From Malus domestica (lineage: Eukaryota; Streptophyta; Magnoliopsida; Rosales; Rosaceae): a DNA stretch of 64,000 bases. The position numbers were made by a program, and so were the translations under genes. The stretch's first letter is position 1. Every line of letters starts with the position of its first letter. A model generated the notes under the pieces. The model worked only from the letters and a program-made list of their open reading frames with translations, was not told the origin of the DNA and searched no databases. Location: positions 30,247,501 to 30,311,500 of the forward strand of contig NC_091661.1 of assembly GCF_042453785.1 (NCBI RefSeq), in the 5' to 3' direction. Below, piece after piece: positions 1 through 10,547 of the stretch.

Positions 1-178
1 TAGGCTTCCTGTATCTTTGGCTTTGGCCCTGATTATGCTATATTTCCAATCTTTCAAAAAAAAAAAAAAATTGCAGTCCCCCAAGGACTCTTCACTTCAC
101 CAAGACACTTTCAACGTCTCTCTTCCTCTTAATTACTTCTACCATAATATAATCTCCTTTTATTTTCTTAATTTCTTG
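1..178 (+). pseudogene. Truncated leader of a third HIPP gene copy
   Basis: Bases 72-173 repeat the 5' untranslated leader of the two intact HIPP genes (4637-4737 and 8158-8258), including the run beginning GTCCCCCAAGGACTC. After the shared TTATTTTCTTAAT the match stops and an unrelated repeat module begins, so no coding exon remains here. The upstream bases do not match the HIPP promoter. The same junction recurs at about 5897, so the truncation predates one duplication step. Nothing here is likely to be translated. Confidence 0.7.
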
Positions 179-790
179 AGTACGAGCTCTTTTTATGTGT
201 GCGTAATTGCATGAGCACGTGATCTGACAAGTAGATTCTAAAAAAGTTAGAATTTGCTTTGTCCCAAAGAGAGACTCTTGAGTACAGGCAACAACCGCTA
301 ACAGTCAGTGTGGAACTATGTATCACAAAGTCGACTCTCATTGTGAGAAGCTGCCCTACAGGTCAGTTTTCGTATCCAAGAATTTTCCCATGGTTGAAGT
401 CATATATTGTACCAAACCAAAGTTCCAACCCAAGCCTTTTTCTACAGTGTCTCCCTTGACATGGTCTGAAATAACGCGTAGAGATCGTAGAAATAAAGAA
501 AAGGTGGCTGTGGGGGATATGGAGACCTGCCAACTTCGACGACCCACCAGAAACTAGAAACGTACCAAAAAACTGTTCATCAAGCCAACGACTTGGAATT
601 AATGTTGGTTCCAACAAACACTATAATTGCAGATACTTTTCAAAAACCATTGAACTTTTCCAAAAGTGTTTGAAGCCATTACGATGTCGTTTGGCAACGG
701 GAGATTACTGATAACACAGTTCTTAGGTTTTGTTTGGAAGTGGTTTTAAGAATGATTAAAACTGTTTTAGATGAAAATGTTTTTGAAATC
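176..790. repeat. Dispersed repeat module, copy a
   Basis: About 600 bases that recur at 5893-6490 (close) and 1003-1690 (diverged). Shared landmarks are CTCTTTTTATGTGTGCGTAA, AAAGAGAGACTCTTGAGTAC, AATAACGCGT and a tail in TTTGTTTGGAAGTG. The tail resembles the termini of small A/T-rich plant MITEs. The short open frames inside differ between copies and look like chance. Class not determined. Confidence 0.6.
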
Positions 791-1002
791 AATTTCTTGT
801 AAAAATCCAAGTAGATCCTAAAAAAAACACTTTAAGAAAAATTAATTTCACAAAAAAACAAGTTCAATCATTTCAAAAACACTTCCAAACGAGTTCTGAA
901 GCTTCTAATATTTGGTTACATGATGATGTAAATAATATTAAATTTAATTAATTTTCACTTGGTCCTGATTGTGAGAGGACAAAGAGAGACTATTGAGTCT
1001 TG

Positions 1003-1690
1003 CGTACGGACTCTTTTTAAATGTGTAACTGCATGGTCACGTGATCCGACAGATAAACTTCAAAAGAAACTAAAATATGTCTGATCACAAAGAGAGACTC
1101 TTGAGTACGGGCAACAACGACTCACAATAAAGGTCAAACTACATATCACACAATCGACTCTAATTGTGAAAAGTTGCGCTACGGTTCAATTATTCGTATT
1201 CAAGAATTTCTCCATTGTTGAACTCCTCCATGCTTGGAGTCATATATAGTGACAATATTGTACCAAACCAAAGTCCCAACTCAAGTCTCCCTCTACTTTT
1301 CTCACTTGACATAATCTGAAATAACGCGTGGAGATCGTAGAGATAAAGAAAAGGTGTGTGGGGATGCGGAAGACCCACCAACAACGATGACCCATGAGAA
1401 ATTAGAACCGTTCCAAAAAATTGTTCATGCAAAGCCAACGACTCAGAATTCCCGAAGGAGGAAACAAACACTATGATTGCACGTACTTTTCAAAGGAAAG
1501 GGATTCGGAGAAGAGGATCATTTTCCCTTTTCAAAAGCCATTAAACTTTTCAAAAAGTGTTTGAAGCCATTACGGTGTGGTTTGGCAATGAGAGATTATT
1601 AATAACACCGTTTCTTAGGTCTTATTTGGAAATACTTTTAAAATAACTGAAAACGCTTTAGGTAGAAATGTTTTTGAAACCAACCTTTTG
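1003..1690. repeat. Dispersed repeat module, diverged copy b
   Basis: A second, more diverged copy of the module at 176-790, recognised by the same ordered landmarks (ACTCTTTTTAAATGTGTAAC, AAAGAGAGACTCTTGAGTAC, AATAACGCGTGGAGATCGTA) and a TTTGGAAATACTTTTAAAAT tail. Being older than copies a and c, it gives a rough order for the local duplications. Confidence 0.55.
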
Positions 1691-1732
1691 TAAAAATCAA
1701 AGTGAATATGTTTGGATCCAAAATTACACCAT

Positions 1733-2838
1733 CGGCCCGAGTAGTCAAGGAGAAAAACTTGTGTGGGGTTTGACTTATTACTGGACTTTGCTGAGAGACA
1801 CTACTATCCACTAAAAAATCGTCACGTGACAAGTCTTAACTATAATTTTTTTGCCCATTCTTTTATATTTAGGATTCTCATAATTATATTTCTCACTAAT
1901 TAATATACCTCAATCTAATGGATATTTTTTTGTTTTCTTTCTTTTTAAAGAAATGGGTCAACTGGTGGTAAGTCACGGTTATCCATCCCAAATATTCCCT
2001 CCAATTTATGTTGCAGGACTCTTTCACTTTCTTCTCTCTCCCACTTCTTTGTCTCTCCGACTTTTTTCTCTCACTGTTCTTCAAAAAAAATTCTATACCC
2101 TAAACAAAATCACTTTCTCCAACTTTTGTCATGGAAAGCTATCAAGAATCTTTAAGTTTTTTTGTTATTTATACAATACTTGATTTGATCATGTGAATCA
2201 ATGTTAATCTAATTTTTTATTTGTTTTCGTTAACATGTTAATCTAATATTAGGGCTCAAATGTTAATCAATGTTATGGTTAATATGTTAATACAAATTAC
2301 CCACATATTTATACAATAGTTTTTTCCGTTCTTTACTATGAGTATTTTATTAATGTGGTAGTCTTTTTTTTTTTTTTCATTCAATTGGTAGGTTGCTGCT
2401 GAGACAATGAAGTTTTAAGAAGATGTAAAAATTAGAATGATGGTGAATTATGATGCTAAAGCCTTTCAAGTACGCAATGCTTATGCTATGAGGAAAGAGT
2501 CTTCGTAAGAGCATATTCGAAGAGATAAATAAAATAATATTACACAATGAGATTGTTTGGGAAGTTAAAGAAGGCAGCATGCCCTGCAACATAAACTGGA
2601 GGGAATATTTGGGAAAAGGTGGGGGGGGGGACTAACAAAATATAAGCCATTAAATTGATGCATATTAATTAGTGAAAAAAATAATTATGAGAATTTTAAA
2701 TATAAAAGAATGAGAAAAAAAATTATATTTAAGACTTGTCACGTGATGATTTTTTAGTGGATTGTAGTGTCACTCAGCAAAGTTCAGTGGCATGCCAAGC
2801 CCTACACAAGTTTTTCTTGTAATGAGATCGAGGCCTTT
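1733..2838. mobile_element. Non-autonomous DNA transposon with long terminal inverted repeats
   Basis: The left arm (about 1733-2025) is the reverse complement of the right arm (about 2578-2838). Matching landmarks include AAAAACTTGTGTGGGG against CCTACACAAGTTTTT, TCACGTGACAAGTCTTAA against its complement, and GGAGGGAATATTTGGG near the inner ends. Arms of roughly 260-290 bases around a 550-base A/T-rich centre without a transposase fit a Mutator-like non-autonomous element. A clean target-site duplication was not found, so the superfamily and the outer 20-30 bases are uncertain. Confidence 0.65.
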
Positions 2839-3140
2839 GAATGAGCAAAATTTTAGACCGTTAAATGATAAAATGGTTGAAATGATCTTTAGTTATTATT
2901 GAGAAATAATATTGTGGTTTTAATCATGACATTATCTCTTAGTAGTATATTAAATTATTTAAACCTAATATTTGTCTAAATCCCATTTGAATGATGATGG
3001 AATATGGGGATATGCACGACATCAGATAATGAAGCATGCATGATGGGATGATTATCATATACGTACAAATGGTATATGCTTTTTGATGTTGGCCACGTGG
3101 AATGCATCAGTCGGAGATTATATTGGATGGATTTGATAAA

Positions 3141-3322
3141 GGACTATGATTCTCTCCTCTCATCTTTCCATTCTCTTCCATCCCCTCCTATCACATTCTC
3201 TTATTTTGTCTTTCTCTTGCTATAAAAAATTTATATAAGATGTTGACGTGGCTTAACCGTGACCGTTCAATTAGGAGGGGAGGGAAGGTGAGAAAAAAAG
3301 AGAGGGGAAAGAATCCTACTCG
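3141..3322. mobile_element. Mutator-type MITE with 9-bp target duplication
   Basis: A 182-base element with imperfect terminal inverted repeats (GGACTATGATTCTCTCCTCT against the complement of the right end GGGGAAAGAATCCTACTCG). It is flanked on both sides by the 9-base direct repeat TTTGATAAA (3132-3140 and 3323-3331). The 9-base duplication is the Mutator signature. The same insertion, with the same flanks, is present at 6661-6841, so it predates the HIPP segment duplication. Confidence 0.75.
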
Positions 3323-3689
3323 TTTGATAAATGTGCTATGGATAAAACATTATGCATGGGATAAAGGCTACTGATGGAGTTTTGATGATGAGGTAAGAAG
3401 CCTAGGTGGGCTAGACTTCTAATGTGATGTAATAAGCTTATATAGGCTTTTATTTTGTTTGAAAAGTTAAGCATCCGGAAGATAGGCTTTAGCCTATTCC
3501 ACGGATCAGTCTTTCATTCTACGAGTTTGAGTTTCAGTTGGTTTCTACGAAGTTTTCAGGCTGTGCCAAGCAAAAAGTATGGATGCTATAAATACAGAGT
3601 CATAGGCAACATTTAAGGTCCCTCCAATTCAACGTATAAATTACTCTACACAAACCTCTTAATCACCTTGAGATTTTTATTTTCTTTTT

Positions 3690-3925
3690 CCGCCAACACA
3701 TCTTCAGTTTGGATAAACAACACTGTGAAGGCAACCAACGACATCATCTTCAGTTTGGATAAATAGCACTGGAGTCGTAAAATCAGTCGATAAACAGCAC
3801 TGGAGCAGTAAAATTGGCTGATTAAGGAGCACATTTTCAGTTTGGTTAAACAGCACTGGAGTCGTAGAATCAGCCGATCAAGGATCAACTTCAGTTTGAA
3901 TAAATAACACTGCTTCGAGACCGAC
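3690..3925. repeat. Degenerate minisatellite in HIPP upstream region
   Basis: Four or five imperfect units built on CTTCAGTTTGGATAAACAGC followed by ACTGGAGTCGTAGAATCAGC and a GATCAAGGAGCA-like linker. The units vary from about 45 to 65 bases. The equivalent array at about 7220-7375 has a different unit number, so it varies between the two duplicated promoters. Confidence 0.6.
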
Positions 3926-4629
3926 TGGTTATTTATCCAAGTCTTAGTCGACAAAGATTTTCAAGTCCTTGTTGGTAGAGGTCATTTCATCAGCCTTCTT
4001 AGCAAAGTGAGGTGTTACAGATTACTACATTAGACACATTGAAAGCTGAATTTGATATTTGAACTTCACAGAACTAGCAGCCTTGTCTTTAGACTCTAGA
4101 ACCTAAAGGCCGAGACGTGTTCCTTTCTCGGTCGCAATCGTGAGATCAAGAAGTCAGCAGTGCGCCTAACACCACATCAACATATTTTACTTCCCGGTCG
4201 AGTTCGACGGACGAGTTAGCACACCCCGCACATAACCGAATGACGTAGTTAGCTTATTAATTACTCGGCATGCGCACTAGGATTAACAGAATCCTATAAA
4301 AGCACTTTAAATGCTTTCTATAAGAAGCACATATCTAGTACTTCTATCAAAAAGTACTTTCTAAAATTAATTTCACAATAAACGACTTTAAGCATTTTAA
4401 AAACATTTACAACCGAGCTCTTAAAGCTTATGGTATTTGATTATGTGATAACGATGATGTAAATAATATTAAGATTTAGTTTCTTTTCTCTAGCAGCCGA
4501 AATTAGCACATGATTTTGTTGACCGTAGACTGAACTTCTTGCGTCTTGACTCTTGACTAGTTGCGTTGACTCGGCTCCTTCCTTCGTAATTTCCTCTTCT
4601 CTTTCCTACCTTCAAATTCAATTATTCAG

Positions 4630-4636
4630 TATAAAT
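4630..4636 (+). promoter_or_regulatory. Probable TATA box of HIPP copy 1
   Basis: TATAAAT lies 178 bases before the start codon, just upstream of the leader shared by all copies; that leader starts within a few bases of GCAGTCCCCCAAGG. The position fits a transcription start near 4660. Inferred from motif and position only. Confidence 0.45.
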
Positions 4637-4813
4637 TGCAGTCCCCCAAGGACTCTTCGCTCCACCAAGACACCTTCAACGTCTCTCTCCCTCTTAATTA
4701 CCTCTACCATAATATAATCTCCTTTTATTTTCTTAATCTTTTGGATTCTGCTGAAATATTTAAAGTTTTGGATTCAACTTCTTGCTCTCAGATCTGTCGA
4801 GCTCCACAGAAAA

Positions 4814-5629
4814 ATGAAGGTAATTAGGATTTCTCTTTCTGCAGACAACTTTTTATGTGATTGTTTTACATAAAAGATATGCTTTCATGACTGATGATGC
4901 TACTTTTGGGTAAACCCAAAACTTAATATTTCGAAAATCTTGGATACCCATACTTTTTTTACACTAATTTGTAACTTGTTCTGAATTTTGAACTTCGCTT
5001 TTTTTTTTTTTTTTTTTTTTTTTCTGACTATAATTTGTTGTGAGTCTAAATTCTAATATCTTGTTTCATGACAGAAAGTAGTGTTGAAATTGGAATTACA
5101 CGACGAGAAGGGTAAGAAGAAAGCCATGAGGGCCGTCTCGGGGCTTGAAGGTATAAATTCCATGGCCATATTACTCTCTTTTTCACTCCCATTTCAATAG
5201 TTTCGAATTAGCAGACTTAGGCGTAGCCAAGTTAGTTAAAGCAATTTGCTGGTCTGCACTCAAGTTCAAATCCACGTCTATTTGAGTGACGAACTAATTT
5301 AATTTTGTGACTGGAATTTTCTGTTTGCAGGGCTTGATTCAATTTCTATGGATATGAAGGACAAGAAACTGACGGTCACAGGGGACATAGATCCAGTGGA
5401 TTTGGTGGGAAGATTGAGGAAGCTTTGCCGGACGGAGATAGTCTCGGTCGGACCGGCAAAGGAGGAGAAGAAGAAAGAGGAGCCAAAGAAGGAGGAGACG
5501 AAGCCGAAAGATCCAAAGGACCAAATGGCTGAGCTTATCAAGGCCTACCAAGCTTATTGTCCTCCAATGCCTGCATATTATTACGTAAAAAGTTCAGAAG
5601 AGGATCCCAGTGCATGTGTCATTTGCTAA
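4814..5629 (+). CDS. Heavy-metal-associated isoprenylated plant protein (HIPP), copy 1
   Basis: Three coding exons, 4814-4819, 5075-5150 and 5331-5629, all with GT-AG borders, give a 126-residue protein. The first exon encodes only Met-Lys. The N-terminal half is an HMA fold: beta strand [19 protein letters not shown], the [14 protein letters not shown] segment and [20 protein letters not shown]. Residues 13-16 replace the metal-binding CxxC loop with a charged DEKG loop, so metal binding through that site is unlikely. A Lys/Glu/Pro linker (about 72-95) follows. The C-terminus is CVIC, a CaaX box for prenylation, so membrane anchoring is expected. Family knowledge: HIPPs act as metal or protein chaperones, and members without CxxC exist. 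It differs from copy 2 by one residue (Thr versus Ala in CRTEIV). Confidence 0.88.
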
Positions 5630-5814
5630 ATGGTTGGCAAAGTTTAGTTGATATGGTGGTGTTTATCAAGAAGAGAAATCAATTCAAATGTACAGTGGGT
5701 AAAATTGGGATAAAACTTTGGTTAAAAAACATGTGGTTGGTCTTGAATTTTATATGATCTACAAGTCTCTGTGGTATTTTTGATATGCTACTTTGTATTT
5801 TACATGATCTAGAA

Positions 5815-5897
5815 TATTAAAATTTAATTAATTTTCTCTTGCAGCCAAAATTAGCACATGATTTTGTTGATAATCTCCTTTTATTTTCTTAATTTCT
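5815..5897 (+). pseudogene. Truncated HIPP promoter-leader copy
   Basis: Just after copy 1, 5815-5873 matches the intact HIPP promoter (AAAATTAGCACATGATTTTG). It then jumps directly to the end of the leader (AATCTCCTTTTATTTTC), losing about 200 bases. It runs into the repeat module at the same TTCTTAAT junction seen at 173. No coding exon is present. Confidence 0.65.
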
Positions 5898-6490
5898 TGA
5901 GCACGGGCTCTTTTTATGTGTGCGTAACTGCATGGGCTCGTGATCCGACATGTAGATTATAAAAAAGTTAGAATTTGCTTTGTCGCAAAGAGAGACTCTT
6001 GAGTACAGGCAACAACTGCTAACAATCAATGTGGAACTACGTATCACAAGGTCGATTCTCATTGTGAAAAGCTGCCCTACAGGTCAGTTTTCGTATCCAA
6101 GAATTTCTTCGTAGTTGGAGTCATATATTGTACCAAACCAAAGTTCCAACCCAAGCCTTTTTCTACAGTGTCTCACTTGACATGGTCTGAAATAACGCGT
6201 GGAGATCGTAGAAATAAAGAAAAGGTGGCTGTGGGGGATATGGATACCTGCCAACTACGACGACCCACAAGAAACTGGAAACGTACCAAAAAACTATTCA
6301 TCAAGCGAACGACTCAGAATTAATGTTGGTTCCAACAAACACTACGATTGCAGATACTTTTCAAAAACCATTGAATTTTTCCAAAAGTGTTCGAAGCCAT
6401 TACAGTGTCGTTTGGCAACGTGAGATTACTGATAACACAGTTCTTAGGTTTTGTTTGGAAGTGATTTTAAAATGATTAAAATTGTTTTAG
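5893..6490. repeat. Dispersed repeat module, copy c
   Basis: A close copy of 176-790 (same order of landmarks, few differences by eye), lying between the two HIPP duplication units. Its open frames are not conserved in copies a and b. Confidence 0.6.
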
Positions 6491-6660
6491 ATAAACCTAA
6501 TATTTGTTTAAATCCCATTTGAATGATGATGGAATATGGGGGATATGCACGACATTAGATAATGAAGCATGCATGATGGGATGATTATCATATATGTACA
6601 AATGGTATATGCTTTTTGATGTTGGCCATGTGGAAGATTATATTGGATGGATTTGATAAA

Positions 6661-6841
6661 AGACTAGGATTCTCTCATCTCTTCTTTCCATCCCCCTCCA
6701 TCCCCTCCTCTCACATTCTCTTATTTTGCCTTTCTCTTACTATAAAAAATTAATATAAGATGTTGACGTAGCTTAACCGTGATCGTTCAATTAGGAGAGG
6801 AGGGAAGGGGAGAAAAAAAATAGGGGAGAGAATCCTACTCA
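6661..6841. mobile_element. Mutator-type MITE, duplicated copy
   Basis: The duplicate of the element at 3141-3322 with the same 9-base flanks TTTGATAAA (6652-6660 and 6842-6850). Its terminal repeats are AGACTAGGATTCTCTC and GAGAGAATCCTACTC. Confidence 0.75.
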
Positions 6842-8150
6842 TTTGATAAATGTGCTATGGATAAAACATTATGCATGGGATAAAGGCTACTGATTGAGTT
6901 TTGATGATGAGGTATGAAGCCTAGGTGGGCTAAACTTCTGATGTGATGTGATAAGCCTATATAGGCTTTTATTTTGTTTGAAAAGTCGGGCATCCAGAAG
7001 ATAGCCTTTAGCCTATGTCACGGATCAGTCTTTCATTCTACGAGTTTGAGTTTCAGTTGGTTTCTACGAAGTTATCAGGCCGTGCCAAGCAAAAAGTATG
7101 GATGCTATAAATACAGAGTCATAGGCAACATTTAAGGTCCCTCCAATTTAACACACAAATTGCCCTGCACAAACCTCTCAACCACCTTAAGATTTTTATT
7201 TTCTTTTTCCGCCAACACATCTTCAGTTTGGATAAACAACATTGTGAAGGTAACCAACGACATCATCTTTAGTTTGGATAAACAGCATTGGAGCTGTAGA
7301 ATCAGCCGATAAACAACACTGGAGCTGTAGAATCAGCTGATCAAGGAGCACTTTCAGTTTGGTAAATAACACTGCTTCGAGACCGACTAGTTATTTATCC
7401 AAGTCTCAGTCGACAAGGATTTTCAAGTCCTTGTTGGTAGAGGTCATTTCATCAGCCTTCTCGGCAAAGTGAGGTGTTACAGATTACTACATTCGGCATA
7501 TTGAAAGCCGAATTTGATATTTGAACTTCACAGAACTAGCAGCCTTGTCTTCAGACTCTAGAACCCAAAGGCCTAGACGTGTTCCTTCCTCGGCCGCAGT
7601 CGCAAGATCAAGAAGTCAACAACGCATCCGACGTCACATCAACATATTTTACTCCCCGATCAAGTTCGACCGACGAGTTGACACGCCCTGCACATAACCA
7701 AATGATGTAGTTAGCTTATTAATTGCTCGGCATGTGTGCCACGTATGTTTGATAGTTTTTAGGATTAACAGAATCCTATAAAAGCACTTTAAATGCTTTC
7801 TATAGGAAATACATATCTGATACTTCTTCCAAAAAACACTTAAAGTGCTTTTAAAATTAATTTCACAAAAAAAGACTTTAATCATTTTAAAAACATTCAC
7901 AAACGAGCTCAACTTTAATCATTTTAAAAACATTCACAAACGAGCTCTTAAAGCTTATAGTATTTGATTACGTGATACCGATGATGCAAATAATATTAAA
8001 ATTTAGTTACTTTTCTCTTGCGGCCAAAATTAGCACATGATTTTGTTGACCGTAGACTGAACTTCTTGCGTCTTGACTCTTGACTAGTTGCGTTGACTCG
8101 GCTCCTTCCTTCGTAATTTCCTCTTCTCTTTCCTACCTTCAATTATTCAG

Positions 8151-8157
8151 TATAAAT
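8151..8157 (+). promoter_or_regulatory. Probable TATA box of HIPP copy 2
   Basis: TATAAAT in the same context as at 4630, 178 bases upstream of the start codon. The promoter between about 7960 and 8150 is almost identical to that of copy 1, so similar expression is expected. Confidence 0.45.
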
Positions 8158-8334
8158 TGCAGTCCCCCAAGGACTCTTCACTTCACCAAGACACCTTCAA
8201 CGTCTCTCTCCCTCTTAATTACCTCTACCATAATATAATCTCCTTTTATTTTCTTAATCTTTTGGATTCTGCTGAAATATTTAAAGTTTTGGATTCAACT
8301 TCTTGCTCTCAGATCTGTCGAGCTCCACAGAAAA

Positions 8335-9138
8335 ATGAAGGTAATTAAGGTTTCTCTTTCTGCAGACAACTTTTTATGTGATTTTTTTACATAAAAGATA
8401 TGCTTTCATGACTGATGATGCTACTTTTGGGTAAACCCAAAACTTAATTTTTCGAAAATCTTGGATACCCATACTTTTTTTACACTAATTTGTCACGTGG
8501 TTCTGAATTTTGAACTTTGCTTCTTTTTTTTTCTGACTATAATTTGTTGTGAGTCTAAATTCTAATATCTTGTTTCATGACAGAAAGTAGTGTTGAAATT
8601 GGAATTACACGACGAGAAGGGTAAGAAGAAAGCCATGAGGGCCGTCTCGGGGCTTGAAGGTATAAATTCCATGGCCATATTACTCTCTTTTTCACTCCCA
8701 TTTCAATAGTTTCGAATTAGCAGACTTAGGCGTAGCCAAGGTAGTTAAAGCAATTTGCTGGTCTACACTCAAGATCAAATCCACGTCTATTTGAGTGACG
8801 AACTACTTTAATTTTGTGACTGGAATTTTCTGTTTGCAGGGCTTGATTCAATTTCTATGGATATGAAGGACAAGAAACTGACGGTCACAGGGGACATAGA
8901 TCCAGTGGACTTGGTGGGAAGATTGAGGAAGCTTTGCCGGGCGGAGATAGTCTCGGTCGGACCGGCAAAGGAGGAGAAGAAGAAAGAGGAGCCAAAGAAG
9001 GAGGAGACGAAGCCGAAAGATCCAAAGGACCAAATGGCTGAGCTTATCAAGGCCTACCAAGCTTATTGTCCTCCAATGCCTGCATATTATTACGTAAAAA
9101 GTTCAGAAGAGGATCCCAGTGCATGTGTCATTTGCTAA
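8335..9138 (+). CDS. Heavy-metal-associated isoprenylated plant protein (HIPP), copy 2
   Basis: Coding exons 8335-8340, 8584-8659 and 8840-9138 give the same 126-residue protein as copy 1 with Ala instead of Thr in CRAEIV. The HMA-like fold, absent CxxC loop, Lys/Glu/Pro linker and terminal CVIC prenylation box are all retained. Splice sites are intact and the stop is at the same place. With coding, introns and promoter almost unchanged, both copies look functional. The role (metal homeostasis, defence or protein chaperoning) cannot be told from sequence. Confidence 0.88.
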
Positions 9139-9310
9139 ATGGTTGGCAAAGTTTAGTTGATATGGTGGTGTTTATCAAGAAGAGAAATCAATTCAAATGT
9201 ACAGTGGGTAAAATTGGGATAAAACTTTGGTTAAAAAACATGTGGTTGGTCTTGAATTTTATATGATCTACAAGTCTCTGTGGTATTTTTGATATGCTAC
9301 TTTGTATTTT

Positions 9311-9869
9311 TATTTTGATATAGTATTTACTCGGATAATCAATGAATGAAAATCAACTATATTAGCAGCTTCATTAATATTTGAGCATAAAGTGATTTCG
9401 ATGCACTCTTTTTTTAGTGCACTATTTTTGTTTTAATCACTCGTTATATTTGATTGTACACTTGAAAACTTTCAAGTCATTTTTAATAGATCTAAATGAA
9501 TGTACCAAAATAAAAGTTGAGTATTATGATCGAGAAACAAAAAATTTAAATTGAAAGATTTTTTGACACGAATAATAGGACAACGAGCGACCGAGATAAT
9601 TAATTGTAGAAAGGATTAGGAAGAGAAGTGCAACCCGATGTCTATCTCAACTATATATTAAACTTAATAGTTTACAATTAATATATAATTTCCATGACTC
9701 ACTTGAAATATGATTGACCTTACTCTGAGTTAATTCAAATAAAACGACAAGGAAGGAGTGGCTTTTAGCCCTTAACTAACAAGGCCGTTCTGCTACTCAA
9801 GTTGAGATCTATAGCTACAATTAAGAGAAAATTGTAGCTATAGATCTCAACTTTAACTTAATTTAATTA
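9311..9869. other. A/T-rich intergenic stretch, nothing recognised
   Basis: The 3' flank of HIPP copy 2 followed by unique-looking A/T-rich sequence. A short inverted repeat, TAGCTACAATTAAGAG and TTGTAGCTATAGATCTCAAC, lies near 9810-9850. No coding signal was seen. Confidence 0.5.
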
Positions 9870-10231
9870 GAGTAATGGTTTCTCAACTAAAATTATTAAG
9901 CATTGATCGCTTAACTCATCAAAACGTGCAGTTATGGTCATTTTTATCAATTCCGTCAAATTTTCGTCAAGAAAGTCATGATGGAATGAACATTATTTCA
10001 CTTGAGTTAGAGTTGAGGGACATTTGCTCTAATTAGATGGAAGTTGAGGGGTCATTGCTATAATTTTTTCATTTGGTTTACATTATTTGCATCTTGATTC
10101 AACCTCATGTGTGTGGCACGTGATTCAATTTGACCAAAATTTTGAAATTGACGAAAATAAACATAGTTGCACGTTTTGATGAGTTAATGTAACAATAGCC
10201 ACATATTTTTAAATGAGATAACATTACTCCT
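9870..10231. mobile_element. Small inverted-repeat element (MITE-like)
   Basis: The ends AGTAATGGTTTCTCA and TGAGATAACATTACTCC are imperfect inverted repeats around an interior rich in TCATCAAAACGTGCAGTTAT-type motifs. A diverged relative is at about 61970-62345 (ACTAATTGTCTTTCAACTAAAA at one end, ACGATTTCACCGATTAGAAT at the other). Non-coding. The superfamily is not clear. Confidence 0.5.
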
Positions 10232-10547
10232 ATTGATTAATTGTATAAAATGCGATGAAGAATTCCATATGTGCAAACAAATACAATAAAAAATGTCTCA
10301 ATCAGAAAAGAAAATAGGATTCTACGATGGATTGGTATAATAAGAAGACGTATCACATTAGGCTTCCTGTTGATTAATTAAACTGCTAATACCCGTTGAT
10401 TGATCTAATGATCTCTATCACATCAACATAGAACATAAAACGTCGTCGTCGGTTGGTAAAATGCTTCCATCATGTGAAAGTCGGCACTAATTAAGCATTA
10501 TTTGTGCGGTATGTATTGTTACCAAGTTTCTAATACAGCTTGGTTAC

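Larger units (their letters stand above)
2966..5810. repeat. Tandem segmental duplication, unit 1 (contains HIPP copy 1)
   Basis: This stretch and 6500-9310 share the same order: a CTAATATTTGTCTAAATCCC-like start, a 9-bp-TSD MITE, a minisatellite, a promoter, the HIPP gene and its 3' flank. They are nearly identical by eye in exons and introns, with a few small indels (for example a T-run in intron 1). The spacing is about 3.5 kb. The high identity of introns and flanks indicates a recent duplication. Confidence 0.8.
6500..9310. repeat. Tandem segmental duplication, unit 2 (contains HIPP copy 2)
   Basis: The partner of 2966-5810, with the same internal order of MITE, minisatellite, promoter and HIPP gene. 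Small differences include a shorter T-run in intron 1 and a short direct duplication near 7900-7945 (ACTTTAATCATTTTAAAAAC twice). Confidence 0.8.

Noticed and set aside
4636-4827. 63-codon frame over the HIPP leader (also at 8157)
   Set aside because: It starts at a TTG in the untranslated leader, overlaps the real Met-Lys exon in another frame, and has no family features. Its conservation only reflects the recent duplication.
5299-5551. Minus-strand frames opposite HIPP exon 3 (also 8808-9060)
   Set aside because: Shadows of the Lys/Glu-rich coding strand, giving Phe/Ser/Leu-rich nonsense.
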